A stretch of 36,997 nt of DNA from Nitrososphaerota archaeon (lineage in GTDB: Archaea > Thermoproteota > Nitrososphaeria_A > Caldarchaeales > Wolframiiraptoraceae), in contig JAGGTD010000022.1 of the NCBI GenBank assembly GCA_021163925.1, positions 1 to 36,997 on the forward strand, given 5' to 3'. Positions 1-6,633 of the stretch are shown here, piece by piece. Position numbers and translations under genes: made by a program. Under the pieces are notes generated by a model. It saw nothing but the letters and a program-made list of their open reading frames with translations. It made no database searches and had not been told where the DNA came from. The number at the start of each line of letters is the position of its first letter. Position 1 is the first letter of the stretch.

Positions 1-109
1 GAGTCTGGGCGAGGTGGTGTCGAGTTGGCACCATCGAACCCAGGCCCGGCAAGGGGGGAGAAGTCGTAACAAGGTGGCCGTACGGGAACGTGCGGCCGGA
101 TCACCTCCT
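1..109 (+). rRNA. rrs: 16S ribosomal RNA, 3' end (partial)
   Basis: The left edge enters the gene near the end of helix 44. The conserved segment GTCGTAACAAGG lies at about 63-74. Helix 45 follows with its GGAA loop and ends in GGATCACCTCCT at about 98-109, the universal 3' tail carrying the anti-Shine-Dalgarno sequence. The helix 45 pair next to the loop is C-G rather than the common G-C, and both sides are changed, so the stem is kept. No 23S rRNA gene follows downstream. The exact mature end (109 or 110) is inferred from other archaea. Confidence 0.97.
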
Positions 110-430
110 ACCGCCAATTCCTGGTCGAGTAGGCTTCGAGGCGCGTTTGGGGCCCGCGTATCGACATCATCATTTTATGAGAGGTTTTGGATGGGTGTTA
201 GGGTGTTTTCAATGGATGACCTTTGAACTCTTTGAGAAGTTGGAGCCCGGTGAAGTGGGCCATGCAGCCGCGAGATTTTTCGGACCTACTAGGATTCGAG
301 ATAAAGGTGGTAGACGTATCTTCTGAGGCCGCGAATAGGGAGCGGTTCTCGATGGCCGAGGAGATAGCGGTCGATCGAGATCTCTCCAAGGCTTTGAATA
401 AGATTGGCTAAGCTCGAGAGATCGCATATT
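110..430. other. 16S 3' flank without a recognisable gene
   Basis: This stretch between the 16S end and the decayed gene on the minus strand holds no tRNA, 5S or 23S rRNA that I can see. A 62-codon plus-strand reading frame (223-411) and overlapping minus-strand frames are open, but none matches a family I know. The first 100 bases may include the 3' half of a pre-16S processing stem, which cannot be checked because the 5' half is outside the window. Parts may be further remnants of the decayed gene at 431-618. Confidence 0.5.
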
Positions 431-618
431 GATCTTGAGTGGAGACTTACCGAGGAATATCGCTGAGGTGTAGGACACCATCCTCCTCTCGACGGTCAGC
501 CTACCTTCTCCAAAATACAGCTCTCTTGAACCCAGATCTAAACAGTCTATGAGCTTACGCCGCTTCCCAGCTCTCCGCCGCCCTTAACCACGACCAAGAT
601 CTCGCTGAGCTTGATCAC
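431..618 (-). pseudogene. frameshifted remnant of a YqeB/EF2563-type selenium-dependent molybdenum hydroxylase maturation gene
   Basis: A GTG start at 616-618 overlaps the stop of the DUF364 gene (ACGTGA), as in a coupled operon. The 23-codon frame contains VVVKGGGELGSGV, the N-terminal nucleotide-binding motif of the YqeB/EF2563 (XdhC-related) family, then stops at 547-549. One base earlier in frame the next family segment continues as HRLFRSGFK (551-525), which a single inserted A near 556-557 explains. After another shift ILEK is readable (about 516-505). In a further frame RLTVERRMVSYTSAIF runs to about 430, matching the family's conserved RR-V-F/Y-A-x-F/Y segment. The rest of the expected ~260 residues is not recognisable. 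At least two lesions argue for real decay rather than one sequencing error. The match is from recalled family consensus, not from a search. Confidence 0.72.
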
Positions 619-1403
619 GTCCGCCGCCTCCTGAAGTTCACGAATTTTACGTAAGGCTTGAACCTCCTCGTTCCACCGCCCTCCTTAATCACCCTCATAA
701 CCCCTCTTGGATCGATCACCTCCATGCCGCCCACCACCGTGGCCCCTCTCTCAAATAGTGGGTCTGGGATGAAGCTCGCGCTCGGCCCAACCACCCCGAC
801 CTCTCTAGCATTCCTCGCGAGCTCCAATAGATGTTCTAGAGATTTATTCACTATCGCTGAGCCTGTTAGGATCGCTACATCGACCTCTGGGAGTATGTGT
901 TCGGCGGCCGTATCCGGGAGCGTTTCAGGTCTCCTCATCCCCCTCTCGAAGACATATAGCTTCTTACAGATCTCCTTCAATCTCGGTATGAATGGCTCGA
1001 AGTATCCAACCATCCCGACCACATCATCCCTCCTAACATCGAGTTCATCGATGAAGTCTTTAGAGGAGATGGCATACTCGCCTCTACGCTTTTCGAGGAT
1101 CATCTGGGATAGAGCGTTTAGGGTTGCGACTCCGACAGCGCTCTCGCCCAGATCCCAAGACCTCGCCAGCATCATAAGCTCCTCAGCCGAGCTTCCAGCT
1201 AGCTCCCCAGCCCTCTCCAAGACCTCGCAGCAATCTATACTCATCTCCCCTAGGAGAGTTGCGGCGATCCCTAGATGACCTGTCTCCAACAGGACTCCTG
1301 TATATCCTAAGCCTATACAGACTTCCTCGACCCGTATCTTGTTTAGCTCGGGTATCCCATCCCTAACGATCTTGATTAGCTCGTCTATCAAGGTTGCATA
1401 CAT
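615..1403 (-). CDS. DUF4213/DUF364 family protein (Rossmann-like, putative metal-chelating)
   Basis: The 262-residue protein has the two-part layout of this family: an N-terminal DUF4213-like half (about 1-100) and a C-terminal DUF364 half. The latter shows VGMVGYFEPF near residues 128-137 and VGPSASFIPDPLFERGA near 206-222, both typical. Members have a Rossmann-like fold and are proposed to bind heavy metals or act near molybdenum and tungsten enzymes; the biochemical role is unproven. The ATG at 1403 sits about 25 nt from a TATA box at 1425-1433, so the mRNA is probably leaderless. Its TGA overlaps the GTG of the decayed YqeB-type gene, so the two were one operon. The gene itself looks intact. 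Confidence 0.85.
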   Translation of the reverse strand: MYATLIDELIKIVRDGIPELNKIRVEEVCIGLGYTGVLLETGHLGIAATLLGEMSIDCCEVLERAGELAGSSAEELMMLARSWDLGESAVGVATLNALSQMILEKRRGEYAISSKDFIDELDVRRDDVVGMVGYFEPFIPRLKEICKKLYVFERGMRRPETLPDTAAEHILPEVDVAILTGSAIVNKSLEHLLELARNAREVGVVGPSASFIPDPLFERGATVVGGMEVIDPRGVMRVIKEGGGTRRFKPYVKFVNFRRRRT

Positions 1404-1424
1404 CGATCATAATACGACCTAGAC

Positions 1425-1433
1425 TCATAAAAG
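1425..1433 (-). promoter_or_regulatory. TATA box of the DUF364 operon
   Basis: CCTTTTATG on the minus strand is centred about 26 nt before the ATG at 1403. This is the spacing expected for a leaderless archaeal transcript. Confidence 0.55.
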
Positions 1434-1498
1434 GTTCTCTTGGGAAAATCTTAATACAGTTCTTCGATGATCGATGTGGATTGCAGATTTACTCAAGG

Positions 1499-1612
1499 AT
1501 GGCCTTGGCCGCTGGGGAGTCGAGGAGGATGCCTATCCATAAACAGCAATTAAAGATTCACGGTAAAACGATGATCGAGGACAGGGTTGAGGTTCGTGAG
1601 GGAACATTCTAA
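1499..1612 (+). pseudogene. N-terminal remnant of a MocA/MobA-like molybdenum cofactor nucleotidyltransferase
   Basis: A 37-residue frame reads MALAAGESRRM, then KQQLKIHGKTMIEDRVEV, then a stop. This is the nucleotide-binding signature LAAGxSxRM...K followed by GKTMIE of NTP_transf_3 proteins such as MocA (molybdopterin cytidylyltransferase) and MobA. Intact members are about 190-200 residues, so over four fifths is missing. Between 1613 and about 1745 one frame stays open (including AGGDVLDAALRATIF) but I cannot align it to the family. The open frame upstream of 1499 does not resemble the family either. It lies between the DUF364 gene and carbamate kinase, close to the decayed YqeB-type gene, so it is probably part of the same lost pathway. 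Confidence 0.6.
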
Positions 1613-1754
1613 TCCTACACACGGGCTGGTGGAGATGTGCTTGATGCGGCCCTGAGGGCGACCATCTTCTGCCTACCTATATTCATTAAGGGGGTGGAAT
1701 ACGCCTCGAGCAGAGTAGCGGCGCTCCTAGAAATACCACCTAAACATTTTTTAT

Positions 1755-1763
1755 TTTTTATAT
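1755..1763 (+). promoter_or_regulatory. TATA box of carbamate kinase; decides the start
   Basis: TTTTTATAT is centred about 25 nt before the ATG at 1783. Initiation there would put the transcript start on that codon and leave the upstream in-frame ATG at 1762 outside the mRNA. Confidence 0.6.
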
Positions 1764-1782
1764 GGAGGGATCGCGTGATATT

Positions 1783-2736
1783 ATGAAGAGAGAACTCATT
1801 GTCGTGGCCTTGGGTGGGAACGCTCTCCTTAGGAGAGGTCAAAAGGGGACATTTGAAGAGCAGTATCAGAATGTTAAGGTGACCGCCAAATTTTTGGCGG
1901 ATCTAACTCAAAGGGGCTACAGATTGACGATAACCCATGGGAATGGCCCGCAAGTTGGAGCAACCCTACTTAGACATGACGCCGGTGAGAGACTCTATCA
2001 GGTCCCAGCGTTTCCAATGGATGTCTGCGGGGCTGAGACCCAGGGATTCATCGGGTACATGATCCAGCAGGCGCTAAGGGATGAGCTTCGCCGAAGGGGG
2101 ATAGATCGGGATGTCGTGACCATCGTGACGAGAGTCGTTGTTGATAAGAATGATCCAGCCTTCCAGAATCCGACGAAGCCTGTAGGCCCATTCTATACCC
2201 GTGAGCAGATGGAGGAGCTGAAGAAGATTCATCCAGAATATGTTTTTAGGGAGGATAAGGCGAGGGGAGGTTGGAGGAGGGTCGTCCCATCGCCAGATCC
2301 AAGATACATCGCTGAATGTAATGCGATCAAGATCCTCGCAGAAAACGGCGTGATAGTCATAGCGAGTGGGGGTGGAGGAATACCTGTTGTGGAAGAGGAT
2401 GGTGAGATGAGGGGAGTTGAAGCCGTCATAGACAAGGATCTAGCGGGCGAGAGGCTCGCCACATTCCTCAGAGCCGACAAATTCGTGATCCTAACCGACA
2501 TAGATGGCGTCTACATAAACTTTGGAAAGCCTAATCAGAGGAAGTTAACCAGGGTAAAGGTTGATGAGTTGAAGAGGTATTTGAGGGAGGGGCACTTCCC
2601 GGCTGGAAGCATGAAGCCTAAGGTTGAGGCGGTCATAAGATTCATCGAGAGTGGGGGGAAGGAGGCGATAATAGCGGAGCTTAGCCAGCTATTGGATGCT
2701 GTTGAGGGCGACGCCGGAACCCATGTATATCCATAG
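1783..2736 (+). CDS. arcC: carbamate kinase
   Basis: This amino acid kinase fold enzyme interconverts ATP plus carbamate and ADP plus carbamoyl phosphate. All family motifs are present in order: ALGGNALL at the N-terminus, [33 protein letters not shown] and LTDIDGVY. The C-terminal GSMKPKVEA is also typical. The 317-residue length from ATG 1783 is normal. An upstream in-frame ATG at 1762 would add seven atypical residues and lies within the TATA region, so I prefer 1783. It follows the remnants of molybdenum hydroxylase maturation genes. In Escherichia coli a carbamate kinase homologue (yqeA) sits with yqeB and mocA in a purine-breakdown locus, so this gene may be the surviving part of such a locus. 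It could equally make or use carbamoyl phosphate for arginine and pyrimidine metabolism. Confidence 0.95.
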   Translation: MKRELIVVALGGNALLRRGQKGTFEEQYQNVKVTAKFLADLTQRGYRLTITHGNGPQVGATLLRHDAGERLYQVPAFPMDVCGAETQGFIGYMIQQALRDELRRRGIDRDVVTIVTRVVVDKNDPAFQNPTKPVGPFYTREQMEELKKIHPEYVFREDKARGGWRRVVPSPDPRYIAECNAIKILAENGVIVIASGGGGIPVVEEDGEMRGVEAVIDKDLAGERLATFLRADKFVILTDIDGVYINFGKPNQRKLTRVKVDELKRYLREGHFPAGSMKPKVEAVIRFIESGGKEAIIAELSQLLDAVEGDAGTHVYP

Positions 2737-2766
2737 CCTAGAATAGAAACTCGATCATGAATGGAG

Positions 2767-3159
2767 CTAATCCTTGCTGGGGGTAGATGGAGGTTTAGAA
2801 CTTTCTCCCGAGGCTTCAGAGTCCTTCTCCACTCTATGTCCTCTCCTGAGCCACTCATTCATCAAAGTATCATGCCATTCATCACTCTCCTCGATCACCT
2901 CATATTTTCCACTCTCCCTCGCAAGCCTCACGGCGATTAGATGATAGCAGGTGGGTTTCTCGCCGCTCATAACCCTGAAGAAGAAATCGCTACATGAACA
3001 GTATCCCGCTTCGGGTAGGATGAGGTAGTCTTGATGTCTTCCAACGACTATCCACCTCTTCCTACCGCTCGGCTTGAAGATGTAGAGCTTAACTCGTCCC
3101 TCTGAGACCGCTTCCTCAGCCTCTTCCATCAGCTTCTCATAATCCTTGCTCAAGCCCAT
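2767..3159 (-). CDS. SWIM zinc-finger protein
   Basis: The 130-residue protein carries a SWIM finger with C54, C56, C71 and H73 (CxC...CxH), preceded by a short beta-rich segment and followed by a charged, low-complexity tail. SWIM fingers bind zinc and mediate nucleic-acid or protein contacts; archaeal SWIM proteins have been linked to RecA-family paralogues in recombination, but nothing here proves that. It starts 24 nt after the stop of the phosphoesterase gene on the same strand, so the two are probably co-transcribed. The finger assignment is firm; the cellular role is not known. Confidence 0.85.
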   Translation of the reverse strand: MGLSKDYEKLMEEAEEAVSEGRVKLYIFKPSGRKRWIVVGRHQDYLILPEAGYCSCSDFFFRVMSGEKPTCYHLIAVRLARESGKYEVIEESDEWHDTLMNEWLRRGHRVEKDSEASGESSKPPSTPSKD

Positions 3160-3183
3160 ACTTGACTCCGTGGATGGATATTT

Positions 3184-3975
3184 CTAGGTTTCCATATCCC
3201 ATAATTGATGTTCAAGCTCCCCAACCCTACCAAGCCTCTCACCATTCAAGGTGATGAGCTCAGCCTGTCTAAGCTCGAATCCACCGCCCCTCATTAGAGG
3301 CCAAAGCCTGTCTCTCGGCGTGATCGAGTTCACGGAGATCCCAGTTAGGATTGGGTTGAAGGCGGGCATGACTATGAGCTTGAGCTTCTTCCTCTTTCCA
3401 GACCTCGTCCCAAGCTTCTCGGCCAAGACCCTCCTATCTCCCTCAAGGATGAGCCAAACCCTCTTCTTGAGAACCCCGCCCACATCCGTTCTAAGGCTGA
3501 CCATCGGATGGAGGTGGCCCATCACCACCAGATCCGCCTTCAAGACATCTTTACTCGGCCAAGTATGTCCATGAAGTAGGAAGATCTTCTGCTCGGCCTC
3601 GATCAATATGCCCCTCGATGATGCATAGGTTACAAGGTCTCCGAGCATCGAGGCTATCCCCCCATCATGATTCCCCGGAACTAGGATTAGGTCAACGAAT
3701 CTCCTCAAGTCTTCGAGCACCTTCGGCATCTCCCTCCACTCAATCCAAGATGATAGTGGGATTCTATGCTTAAGGTCTCCGAGAAAGATCAGCCTCTCCG
3801 CGTCAACCTCCCTAACCAACTCGATCAAGAGATCTCTAAGCCTCCAAGCTTGGCTTGGAACCCTAACACCTCTATCCGCCAGCTCAGCCTCAAAGCCGAA
3901 ATGTAGATCTGATATTAGGATAGTCTTAACGGGCTTCTCGACTAGGATCGCTGGCCAGCCCTCTATGAGCCTCAC
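3184..3975 (-). CDS. ICC-like calcineurin-type metallophosphoesterase (COG1407 type)
   Basis: The 263-residue protein contains the five metal-binding blocks of the calcineurin superfamily: DLH at 23-25, GD at 66-67, GNHD at 101-104, HGH at 135-137 and GHLH at 153-156. The archaeal ICC-like group has this size and order. Bacterial relatives sit beside DNA ligase or helicase genes and may act on nucleic-acid ends; the substrate here is unknown. The start is GTG at 3975, about 30 nt from an AT-rich TATA-like stretch (4001-4010). The SWIM-finger gene follows after 24 nt. Confidence 0.9.
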   Translation of the reverse strand: MRLIEGWPAILVEKPVKTILISDLHFGFEAELADRGVRVPSQAWRLRDLLIELVREVDAERLIFLGDLKHRIPLSSWIEWREMPKVLEDLRRFVDLILVPGNHDGGIASMLGDLVTYASSRGILIEAEQKIFLLHGHTWPSKDVLKADLVVMGHLHPMVSLRTDVGGVLKKRVWLILEGDRRVLAEKLGTRSGKRKKLKLIVMPAFNPILTGISVNSITPRDRLWPLMRGGGFELRQAELITLNGERLGRVGELEHQLWDMET

Positions 3976-4030
3976 TTCGAGGAGATTTAGGTCCGCCGAC
4001 TTTAAATTATTTCGGAAACCTCTTCCAAAA

Positions 4031-5122
4031 CTATCTGGTTACCTCCTGCCCCTTGACAAACTCGTAGAGCTTCCTAGCCCTCGGATCTCTCTCAAAGTGC
4101 TCTCTGATGGGCTTTATCAGCTCATCGATCTTCTCGGCGACCGCGTTCTTTAGATCGGCTGGATGAAGCCTTCCCTCAACGTAGTCCCTTTCAAGCTCCT
4201 CATATGAATAATACTCGACATCTCCTCCATATCTCTCAGGCCTCTCGACATATAGGCTCTTAAACTTCCTGAAGATTAGATGCTTGGCATAATCTAGGAT
4301 TGGGTTCCCTTCAACGGTTCTAGGAGGGCAATAAGCCCTCCTAATCTTCTCCTTAATGGTCTCTGGATCGTCGTGGACGAAGATGCTCGTCTCGGGGAGG
4401 CTCTTACTCATCTTAGAGGCTATCTCCATATCGAGCGCCTTATCCTCCTCGAACCCGCCTAGCTTCGCAGGCCCCTGCAATCCCATGAGCATGTGGTGAT
4501 GAACGGCGACGGGCTTCTTGAATCCGAGCTTTGGGGCGATCTCCCTCGCCAAGATATTCGCTCTACGTTGATCTAAGCCTAGCTGACAGATGTCTACACC
4601 CATGTAGAATATGTCAGCGACCTGCATCGCTGGATAGAATATCTGAGCGGCCTCTTGAAGCTCTCCAACCCTCCTACCCATTATCGGTAAGGCCCTCAAA
4701 ATCCTCCTCAAGGTTACGTTCTTCGCGACCGACACAACGATCCTCCAATACTCGCTGTCTGATGCCAGGTCGCTGGCCCAAATTATCTCAACCTTACTCA
4801 AATCTATTCCAGCCGCCTTCCAAACCTCCACAAAATACTCTCCAACCCTCCTAATCTTCTCTAGGTCTCCGCCCATCTTCTTATTGATCATCGCATGCCA
4901 ATCCGCCAAGAGTAGCTTAAACCTACATCCAGCCTCAAGCATATCTTCAAGCTTTATCGCCCTCAAGACCCCGAAGGGGAGGTGTGCGAGGCCGCTCGGC
5001 TCAAATCCATCATAAGCTACTGGATGCTCTTCGACCTCAAGTAAGCTTTTGAGCTCCTCGACGGTTATGACCTCCTCGGTCGGCGGTCTTAGGATAAGCT
5101 CCAACCTCCTCTCTAAGTCCAT
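4031..5122 (-). CDS. tyrS: tyrosyl-tRNA synthetase
   Basis: This class I synthetase charges tRNA-Tyr. It is the short archaeal/eukaryal form (363 residues from ATG 5122). The active-site segment YDGFEPSGLAHLPFG (37-51) corresponds to the HIGH region, with the second histidine position replaced. The KMSKS loop is present as ASKMSKSLPE, and QLGLDQRRANILAREIAPKLG is the usual tyrosine-binding and dimer helix. Longer in-frame starts at TTG 5179 and ATG 5173 exist. The TATA box at 5151-5160 lies about 30 nt before ATG 5122, and family members begin with MDLEERLEL-like sequence, so I chose 5122. It is divergent from the CBS-domain gene at 5231. Confidence 0.95.
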   Translation of the reverse strand: MDLERRLELILRPPTEEVITVEELKSLLEVEEHPVAYDGFEPSGLAHLPFGVLRAIKLEDMLEAGCRFKLLLADWHAMINKKMGGDLEKIRRVGEYFVEVWKAAGIDLSKVEIIWASDLASDSEYWRIVVSVAKNVTLRRILRALPIMGRRVGELQEAAQIFYPAMQVADIFYMGVDICQLGLDQRRANILAREIAPKLGFKKPVAVHHHMLMGLQGPAKLGGFEEDKALDMEIASKMSKSLPETSIFVHDDPETIKEKIRRAYCPPRTVEGNPILDYAKHLIFRKFKSLYVERPERYGGDVEYYSYEELERDYVEGRLHPADLKNAVAEKIDELIKPIREHFERDPRARKLYEFVKGQEVTR

Positions 5123-5150
5123 CTCCAGCATCCAGATTGCTGAAAACCTA

Positions 5151-5160
5151 GAATTAAAGA
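5151..5160 (-). promoter_or_regulatory. TATA-like box before tyrS
   Basis: TCTTTAATTC on the minus strand lies about 30 nt before ATG 5122. It supports that codon as the start rather than the upstream in-frame codons. Confidence 0.4.
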
Positions 5161-5201
5161 TGTCCCTATCCATGATCAACTCGATCTCTCAGGGTGATTG
5201 G

Positions 5202-5209
5202 CTTAAATA
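5202..5209 (+). promoter_or_regulatory. TATA box of the CBS/HPF-like gene
   Basis: CTTAAATA is centred 25 nt before ATG 5231, implying a leaderless transcript. Confidence 0.6.
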
Positions 5210-5230
5210 CGGTGGGCGATACCTTTACTC

Positions 5231-6349
5231 ATGAAGGAGATAGCGTTTCAACAAGTCTCGAAGATCATGAGAAAATCACCCCTAGTATACTCATCCATGG
5301 ACACGGTCTCAAAGCTCATAGGAGGACTTTATGAGACCGGCTCACGAGAAGCTTTAGTAGCCTATGAAGGGAGAATAGGTTTAGTGGCCTTAAGAGATCT
5401 GCTCGGAGTCTCACATCCAGAGCGCACGCTCATTAGAGATGTGGCGAGGAGCGTTCCATCACTATCCACCGAGGCAACGGTCTTAGACGCCGTCGAGTTG
5501 ATGATCTCGAATAAGATAAGAGCAGTTCCAGTGCTCTCGGGAGAAGATGTTTTGGGCATCGTCTCTGAGGTTGAGGTCATGAACGCTTTACCCGAATCCG
5601 AGGTCTTTGGTAAGATCCTATGTGAAGATGTGATGAGGGAGGTGGATGTCTCCATCGACATCAACGATAAGATCTCTACGGCCCGCAACCTCATGAGAAG
5701 ATACAGGGTCGATCATCTCATCGTTCTGGATAAGAGGGGATCGTTGAAGGGGGTGATCGCCGCGGAGAGCATAGTATTCAACTTCGTCCAGCCCAGGGAG
5801 AGGGTTACGAGAGGTGGGAGAGTTGGAGAGAGGAGAAGGCTCCTCGACATACCGGTCAAGGGCTTAATGGATAGAAGACCCCTAATCGCTGAGAGGCGAG
5901 ACCCACTTCTCGAAGTTGTGAAGGGATTTAAAGACTATGGAAGAGATCTATGCGTCGTTGAGGAGAACGCGAGACCTCTAGGAATAATTACATCGAGGGA
6001 GATAATACCGTTGATTCTCGGATTTAGAATGGAGGAGGAACTCCCCATCTACATCCTAGGCTTACCGGAGCTTGGAGACTTTCAAGAGATCAAAACCTCT
6101 CAAAATAAGGTTTTGAGAGTCTTTGAGAAATGGTCAGGGGAAGTTCTGGAAGTAATAATAGATGTGAAGAGGAGAAGGAGGAGAGGCGGAAGGACGCTAT
6201 ATCAAGTCACGGCGAGGATCTATTCACCGACCAAACGCCTCTCCGTGGCAGCTAAAGGCTGGTATCTCTCAGAAGCCTTCGATAATCTCTGTAGAAGGTT
6301 GGATAGGATTCTAGAGCGTATAAAGATCGACAAGAGAACCCGACTTTAA
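5231..6349 (+). CDS. four-CBS-domain protein with C-terminal HPF/S30AE-like domain, possible ribosome hibernation factor
   Basis: The 372-residue protein contains consecutive CBS motifs (about 8-60, 65-120, 130-190 and 205-260), each with the typical xAVPVL or GIVxxxE/D pattern; such modules bind adenine nucleotides. From about residue 272 to the end the sequence fits the beta-alpha-beta-beta-beta-alpha pattern of HPF/S30AE ribosome-binding proteins. This stretch includes a basic run (KRRRRRGG) and the ending AAKGWYLSEAFDNLCRRLDR, comparable to the AEGxDLYEAIDxALDxLE segment of that family. The combined design suggests binding to the small ribosomal subunit under control of ATP, ADP or AMP levels. 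The CBS assignment is firm; the HPF likeness is my reading of the pattern. Confidence 0.82.
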   Translation: MKEIAFQQVSKIMRKSPLVYSSMDTVSKLIGGLYETGSREALVAYEGRIGLVALRDLLGVSHPERTLIRDVARSVPSLSTEATVLDAVELMISNKIRAVPVLSGEDVLGIVSEVEVMNALPESEVFGKILCEDVMREVDVSIDINDKISTARNLMRRYRVDHLIVLDKRGSLKGVIAAESIVFNFVQPRERVTRGGRVGERRRLLDIPVKGLMDRRPLIAERRDPLLEVVKGFKDYGRDLCVVEENARPLGIITSREIIPLILGFRMEEELPIYILGLPELGDFQEIKTSQNKVLRVFEKWSGEVLEVIIDVKRRRRRGGRTLYQVTARIYSPTKRLSVAAKGWYLSEAFDNLCRRLDRILERIKIDKRTRL

Positions 6350-6633
6350 GATGGAATCGTGGCCAAACTAAAAATCTAGTGTCCTCATATAAGATAGATG
6401 GATCTTGGATGCGGTTCTTTGGCCATATCGGGATTGCCGACGACTATGAGGGGCTGAGAGCGATGCTTGTGAAATCTCGATCATCAACTTCAATTTTCTC
6501 GAATCTCATTAGCCGATCATTAGGGACTCATCCCCCCGATTCTATCACCATTAATCGCTAAGCGATTTTCAGCCAGGTCTGGAAACCTTATAATCTGGGG
6601 TGAATAAACTTCTAGTTTGGGGAGTTTAGCGGA
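6350..6633. promoter_or_regulatory. intergenic region with a 15-bp palindrome and TATA-like box before nrdJ
   Basis: AATCGCTAAGCGATT at 6553-6567 is a perfect palindrome with a single central base. It lies about 25 nt before a TATA-like sequence CTTATAATC (about 6590-6598). The position just upstream of the core promoter is where an archaeal regulator or activator would bind. Alternatively it marks the 3' end of the CBS gene transcript. A 60-codon frame across this gap has no protein-like features. Confidence 0.4.

Noticed and set aside
223-411. 62-codon plus-strand ORF after the 16S gene
   Set aside because: It is reasonably protein-like (GFEIKVVDVSSEAANRERF) but matches no family I know, lacks a convincing start signal and lies in a decayed area. 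It is not called as a gene.
6379-6561. 60-codon plus-strand ORF before nrdJ
   Set aside because: Composition is random-like, rich in serine, with no motif, and it spans the palindrome and promoter region.
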